Source: Phragmites australis
Lineage: Eukaryota; Streptophyta; Magnoliopsida; Poales; Poaceae
Length of the DNA stretch: 64,000 nucleotides
NCBI RefSeq assembly: GCF_958298935.1
Contig: NC_084939.1
Span: forward strand, 5,967,501 to 6,031,500
Direction of reading: 5' to 3'
Part shown: positions 57,961 to 64,000 of the stretch, piece after piece
Layout of the letters: each line of letters starts with the position of its first letter
Numbering within the stretch: position 1 is the stretch's first letter
Notes under the pieces: generated by a model
Databases searched by the model: none
The model's input: the letters and a program-made list of their open reading frames with translations, nothing else
What the model was told of the DNA's origin: nothing
Program-made: the position numbers and the translations under genes

Positions 57961-59739
57961 GTTGAATTATCGCCATTGTGTATATGCGTGGAGGTCTGCT
58001 AATCTTGCATCATTTTTGCTCCAGTGCAGTTTGATTCACTCTTGAAAATCTGCCCGACGGTTTTGCCAACGGACGGCGGAACTGCTCCCATTCATGCATC
58101 GTCACAGAATTCTAGCCCGGGCCGGATGTATCGCACTGTCGCATGACCTAGCCTGCTGAAACATAATTGGCCAATCTTGTAGAATTAACCGATTCTTATA
58201 TATTTCTTTGAAATTCCTTACAAACAGTCCCGGTTATTGTTGCGCACTCTCCAATATCAGCCTTTTAGACCAGGAAGGGCGTGGAGATCCACCCCAGAGA
58301 TCCCTCTCGGACGGCCAAATGCGCCGGTTCGGACCGCTCCTTCGCTCCTTAGACGTGCTTCGGATGTTATCACTTTATGATCAAATTCTCAGCTGCCTCT
58401 ATGGATAATCAATCCATCCATCACGTTCTTACCCCTCCAAAACCATGATCTCACTCGCCAACCGAAGAGCTGAGCGAGCTGCACATCGCCTTCGTGGCAA
58501 CCGCCGAGCATGGAGGGTGCTTACCTCCTTGACCCTATAAAGAGGTTTGATCTCTACTTCCTGCAGCTATTCTCCTCTTTTGTTTCTCTACTAATCTCCT
58601 CTCTCTTCTAAGGTATTCTCCTTTGTTCTGCTACAACCAGGACCCCTTCATTTGATTCTGCTTCTTGCGTGCTTGCTTGTGATGGCTGGTTAGTTTGAGT
58701 AACTCTAGGTAGTACCCATTTTTTGCGTGATGCATTGGTGCATAGTATAATTTGCTCTAGTCGTGCTTATAGTTAATTTGCTCTTGCGTCAGTCACCTCA
58801 ATGATTTGGATGTCTAATAATGCAGATAGTCATATTAAATTATCTATCAATCCTGCCCCAACTCACAGCCTGAGGTGAACATCTCTACTAAACATATATA
58901 TAACTCTTTTCTGATTGGCGAACATAATTCCTGGCTTCTTGTGTATACAACAATGTAGTTTAGTACTGAGTGATAGCTATGTAATCCTCTAGTCTGGCAA
59001 CGCTGGATCCCGCTGCAAGAGATGCACCAGAGGATGAAAGGACCTCCTTTTTCTATTATATCATTTGTTGCCTTACGTTTTTGGATTCATGTATCTTACT
59101 GTTATTAAGACATTGATCATGATTTGCTAGGAACTTAACGTATTGCGAACGAAAGTTCAATATTGGGCGTATAATTTGAGAACCGCTGCAACCGTACGGA
59201 CACATTACTAACATGATATTGATTCTTCAACCTAACATAATTAGCCTACATATGATGCACCTTGTTCCAATACTATTTGCATTATGAGATATTAGACAAT
59301 TGCAGTACTAGCTGAAAGTTATTAGCTTGCAATCTTGCTTGCTGGTTATCTAGGAGGAACTGGAGAAGAAGCAAGAAGAGGGGGACGAAGAGGGAGAGAC
59401 AGGGACAGGGAAAACTGAACCAATCACTGATATTTTTTATATATTTTTTTGCACTGGACTTTGCACACCTATGAGGCTAATGGATGCATGCACATTTAGA
59501 TATTTTCCTTCTTTTCTGAACTATCGAATTATCAAATAATGTCTTCCTATTTTAGGTTGTAGCATATCAACACAGAAGTGCCAGTATGTTGGAGCATCTT
59601 AACTAGTCAACAACAAAAGGAAAAGAAGGTTTTCATTTTGCTACACCTAATTATAGTGCTAGCTTTGTAGTCCCATGCTACAACGTTAGACTAATAATAT
59701 GAAAAATATGCGTGCTGTTTTTTGGTTTCTTTTTTCTAA
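57961..59739. other. spacer between the ARF and the Helitron
   Basis: No gene recognised. CCCTATAAAGAGG (58533) followed by CT-rich DNA (58555-58615) looks promoter-like, perhaps that of the downstream Helitron ORF. GACCAGGAAGGGCGTGGAGA to CGGACGGCCAAATGCGCCGG at 58268-58326 is a GC-rich patch of unknown origin. Confidence 0.4.
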
Positions 59740-62700
59740 TAGTTGTGGATGCACATCACAAACGCAAGAGATCTTGCAACAATTATTTGCTACATGGCCC
59801 TTCTAGAATTTCTATTCGAAAACCATCCCATGCTACATGTGAAAGTTCATTGGATGATTATGATGACGAGCCTCGTCGGCTGCCTTCCTCATTTGCAATT
59901 TTTACCTAAAGTACCCTCACATCCTCTAGGTTGTTACAAGGCGAAGGATCCAATGGTACATCTACTTTACGAATTGTGCAAGTGCAGCACAACATAAATG
60001 GCCTCCTAACTAATTAACTAATGATGAATAACATTATACATGGAATAGGTGGGAATAAATGCCATTGCAATACCTGAGCAACACAATCAATACGTTTTGA
60101 TGAAACAAGCACTCGTGGCTGGACGATGGACTGTGCAGAAACCAAGTGACAACATGAAAAAGCACGGTATGCAAGCATGCAAAGGCAAGCGAGGTGAGAT
60201 CAACAAAACCAACAAAACATGGTAAGGCATAGCACTCCTTGTCCAACAATATTGATACAACTGACCTTATCTACCAAAACATACCAGATAGCACTCATAT
60301 GTTAAAGTCTTAGCCAAATTGTCGCCATTGTGGTGCAAAGAGGTTTGAGTATGAGTCATTGAGATTTTGTTGTAAGGATGGGAAAATCAAACTAGTGATG
60401 CTAGAATCACCTAAAGAGCTTCGACGGCTATAGACGAGTGGGGATCCTAAATCGCAACATTTTTGGGACAACATTAGGTATTTTAGTGGTCATTTTTCGT
60501 TCACCATAGTCCATTGTGATTATGACAAAGAACTAGCAAGTGCAAGAGATGGAGTGTACACATTTAAAGCTCATGGACAAATGTACCACAATATACACTC
60601 ATTGGGACAACGAGATGATGACCCGAGCCATTGCAGCTATACTTCTATGATGACGATCCTTCCTTATCCCATCGTTTTTGACACGCCTGAGATGCGGCAT
60701 ACAGATCAAGAAACATGAGCGTTATTAGAAGTTTGGTGGGCATCCTCAGAGACAACCCCTACTCTGAAATATTCAGGAGCCTAGGACAAGTTGAAGATAT
60801 GGATGCATATTGTATTGTGCTAAACATTGAATACAAGTTGGACCCGAGAGTATATAACAAACCATTAACATCAGAGGTGGTTGTTGTGTGGGTTGAGGGG
60901 AATGAGCTACACAAACATTTTGATCGCGGCATAACTCTCTTTGGTAATAACAACACATATTATTCAATCAGGCCTCATCATGGGTGCTATGACACTTTGT
61001 CATATCCTCTCCTTTTCCCAAGCGGGGAGCTCGGTTGGCATCCAGAGATACCAAAACAAGGCGTTGATACTAGACAGATGTGAAGGTCTCGGTTTGCAAA
61101 TCCCGACAACCTAGGTTAGTTAAGTGATATATAGTTATATCACATCTATTTTCTCATGGTACTTATCAACCTTCTACTAATTAACTGACCATGTTTACTC
61201 TTTTCTTGATAGACACTAATAGCCAGTTGTGTGTCATGATGCGCGAATATTATTTCTACAAGTTCCATATGCGTCGTGGAATCTTCAACATCATCTTGCA
61301 TGAGAAGCGCCTATTCCAGCAATTTGCAGTTGATACCTATATAAAGCTTGAAACATCGCGCCTAAACTACATTCTGAACAATCAGTCAAGAATACATGCA
61401 AATCTTTACCAAAGCTTAGTCGATATTGTATCTACAGGGGAGAATTGAGCGAGTGTAGTGGGCAAAAGATGGGTCCTTCCAGCATCATTTATTAGTGGCC
61501 CGAGGGATATGAGACGATGATACATGGATGCTATGACCTTGGTGTAGAAGTACGGTAAACCATACATGTTCCTCACCATGACTTGCAACCCTAACTGGGA
61601 AGAAATATATACTTAGGGAGCTTGAACCTGGCCAGACACCACAAGACTGTCTTGATCTTGTTGTGCGAGTATTTAGAGCCAAACTAGAGGATCTCAAATT
61701 TCAGCTCTTCCATAATCACATCCTTGGTGTCGTTGCAGCATAAGTCCATGTCATTGAGTTTCAAAAAAGGGTTCTACAGTATATACACTTTCTCCTTATC
61801 ATGCAGTTAGGTTATAAGCTAACATGTCCAGAACAGTACGACACAATCATTTCCGTAGAGCTTCCAAACAAGGATAGGTATCTCGAGCTTCATAAAATGG
61901 TAGTCAGATACGTGATGCATGTCCCTATGGTTCGTTAAACCCCGGTAATGTATGCATGAAAAATCAAAATCATACATGCAAGAACTATTATCCACGCCAG
62001 TTTACTGACATAACTCTCTAAGGTAAGGACTCTTACCCCATCTACAGGAGACGAGATGATGGACGGAAGGTACATGTAAGAGGGCATGACTTGGACATCA
62101 ATACTTATATATCAAAGCTCCAAGAATTGGAGTGATTCTAGGGGTCCAAGTTACTGTAGCTACTGTTCATGGTACTGTAGGTACTGTTTATGTGGGTTCT
62201 ACGTATGTATATATCTATATATGGACACAGATACATATATATGTATATATATACACATATACATATATGTGTATATATACGTGTATATATGTATATATGT
62301 ATATGCATATTTACATGTATAATATAATTTTTTGGAAATTCCAGAAAAATAGCAAAAGGTATAATAGTTATATTGATAAATCGGTTGAAATAATCTAAAA
62401 TGCATAGAAAAATATCTAAAACTCAAAAAAATATGAAACAAATTTTGTTAGGTTCATATTATTGTCGTCTACCTATTAAAATTATGTGCATGCATAAAAA
62501 TAATATTGTTTTCCCCATAATTAAATGAATGTATTAAATATTAATAAATTCATAAATAAATATTGAGATGCCCAAAATTGGTGAACATAATTTTTTTACA
62601 CTTCTTTTGTCATATTCTGTGAAAAAAATGGGCGTGGTGTAGATGCGCCAATCCACCTAGTCATATGGGTCGTGCCATAGAATCGTAAGCTCTTAAGGAG

Positions 62701-63150
62701 GTATGACTGCCACATCAACGCCGAGGTTTGCTCAAACATTAAGGCTGCTAAGTACCTTTACAAGTACCATGATAGGGCATTTGTTTCTACCGATGATGCT
62801 TATGACAATCATGAAATTAATGGGATCGATGATTACATGGAAGCTAGATGGGTAGTCCAACAAGAGGCATTGTGGAGAATATTTAGCTTTGATCTTAGTG
62901 GGGTCCCCCCGTGCTGCAACTGCAACTTCATCTCCCAGGCATGCATCTCGTGTCCTACAAGGATAATGCAGACGTACATCAGGTTTTGGACCAACAAGTG
63001 CCTCTGAGACCATGTTAACTGGATATTTTAAGGCAAATTGTGAGTTTCCGTGGGCACGAAGCATACTATATAGAGAATTCCTAGAATATGCAGTTTAGAA
63101 CCCTACATTAAAGAAATGGAAAAAGAGAAAACAACGCACAAAGGTTGTGT
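59740..63150 (+). pseudogene. Helitron Rep/helicase protein, N-terminal and Rep part
   Basis: The order of recognisable pieces fits plant Helitron proteins: RKRSCNNYLLHGPSRIS (59770-59830); CRHCGAKRFEYESLRFCCKD (about 60318-60380, zinc-finger-like) with DNIRYFSGHFSFTI and DGVYTFKAHGQMYHNIHSLG; LDPRVYNKPLTSEVVVVW with GCYDTLSYPLLFPSGELGW (Helitron_like_N, 60715-61083); MMREYYFYKFHMRRGIFNII (61215-61448); VLPASFISGPRDMRR and GKPYMFLTMTCNPNWEEI (61465-61610); then VHVIEFQKRVLQYIHFLLIM (61745-61805) at the rolling-circle Rep site. The HUH motif, normally HAH, reads YIH here. ELPNKDRYLELHKMVVRYVM follows. After an insertion (62130-62650) it resumes at DCHINAEVCSNIKAAKYLY and EALWRIFSFDLS. Many stops; the helicase is beyond the window or lost. 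Confidence 0.85.
62130..62650. repeat. AT-rich insertion in the Helitron ORF, with an ATAC/TATG microsatellite
   Basis: It begins near GGGGTCCAAGTTACTGTAGC with TACTGTAGxTACTGTT repeated about three times, then ~130 bases of ATATACATATATGT repeats (62200-62325) and AT-rich DNA. It separates RDDGRKVH-type sequence from VVP..RKLLRRYDCHIN, which are adjacent in related Helitron proteins. No TIR or target duplication is clear. Confidence 0.55.
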
Positions 63151-64000
63151 GAGGAACCATTCAAATTGTATTCTAATTAATCATTAGGGCGATTATTTAC
63201 ACAATCACGTCCACAATGATTAACTAGAATCTAATCCCAATAGTTCCGACAAGTGTTTTATACCTAAGATCGGAACACAAGCCTTTACAACATGATTCTC
63301 ACATCAATGCATAATAAAGAACTAGTAATGAAATTATATTACAAGTCTTTAAGTTATTACAATTTTACAATAATTTATATAGCACGAATACAAAGAGGAC
63401 AAAAGATAGTTTAAACTCCTAGTTGATTAGAGTTACTACGTAGCGGAAAATAATATATGAACGACAAAAGATGGGTAGTGCCATGTGCCCATAAGAACCA
63501 CTCCAAAATGACATCTCTCACGCAGATAACACTACTCTCGCCCATTCAACGTCGATAGGCGTGAAGTAGCCGAACACTAACTCTTCCTCACATGCACAAC
63601 AACAGCGTGAGTATGAAGGTACTAACAAGATTTAATTTATAATGGGTACATATAATAACTTGACTCCAAAGATAATGCAGTTGGATGAATTAGCAAGGAA
63701 TCGATCATAAAGTTAAGTGAATTCATATGCAAAGCAGTTTTGACACAATTATGTGAGGACCTACAACTTAACCAACTGCATCCTCCGATCTAGGGATCAA
63801 CATCATAAACATAACTGTACATGAAACCATCTCATAACCAATATCAACCATCACAACCACTTCCCACATCGGAGCTCAACGATTGATGCAAATGGACAGA
63901 AGCGTGCTCATGACCGAGAGCACGTCAATTCGAATTGATCTTACACCCTGAAGTGGGTATATTTTCAATCCACATGACACGAAAATCATTTAGTTTGTGC
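63151..64000. mobile_element. probable LTR start, cut by the window end
   Basis: TGTGAGGAACCATTCAAATT interrupts the Helitron reading at about 63148 and has the look of an LTR head (TGTxAGGAACC...). The remaining 850 bases are non-coding. The second LTR and interior lie outside the window. Confidence 0.35.

Noticed and set aside
1..64000. CRISPR array, operon or prokaryotic system
   Set aside because: The tandem repeats are minisatellites without regular unique spacers, and the DNA is plainly plant nuclear.

Overview
The window is nuclear DNA from a grass (Poaceae). The signs are a multi-exon auxin response factor gene with GT-AG introns and a GC-rich first exon, Stowaway MITEs with TA target duplications, CACTA ends with the acgggtcactaatg type of subterminal repeat, and SIRE/Maximus-like copia LTRs. 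Nothing prokaryotic is present. I see no complete rRNA, tRNA or organelle insert.

The one gene I consider intact and functional is an ARF on the + strand: CDS 52221-57484, 14 coding exons, 850 predicted residues. It belongs to the ARF1/ARF2 clade (clade B, mostly repressors) and looks closest to rice OsARF23/OsARF24. B3, auxin-response (dimerisation) and C-terminal PB1 domains are all present. Its leader has a GA microsatellite and a start-stop uORF (ATGTGA) just before the main ATG, and its 3' UTR appears to contain an intron.

Almost everything from 1 to about 39400 is a nest of transposable elements. In order: a TIR-bearing, MULE-like unit carrying a broken GRF zinc-finger gene (1-1816); pieces of a copia element split by other repeats (5090-7230); a complete non-autonomous CACTA with a CTC duplication (7257-8563); a 2.5-kb hAT-like element (9431-11931); a full-length but decayed minus-strand Ty1/copia (13895-22450) whose right LTR holds a gypsy fragment; a copia RT/RNase H scrap (about 23700-24235); a fold-back LTR structure (24354-25505); a SIRE-like copia (LTR ending 27463, PBS, gag to about 35530) split just before its gag ATG by a 6.3-kb LTR element of the 'putative gypsy type transposon' (PF04195) kind (27525-33796); and a MuDR-type MULE transposase pseudogene on the minus strand (35976-38682).

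From about 39400 to 52000 is low-TE space upstream of the ARF: GC-rich islands (39500-40900, 44880-45420), three recognisable Stowaway MITEs, a long (TA)n tract and an LTR fragment. Downstream of the ARF is about 1.8 kb of spacer, then a decayed Helitron Rep/helicase ORF (59740-63150) that has lost a histidine of the HUH motif and is interrupted by an AT-rich insertion. The last 850 bases look like the start of another LTR.

No cooperating gene set is visible: this is one regulatory gene in a dense bed of nested, mostly dead transposons. The findings mainly concern translation control of the ARF and insertion structures readable from target duplications.
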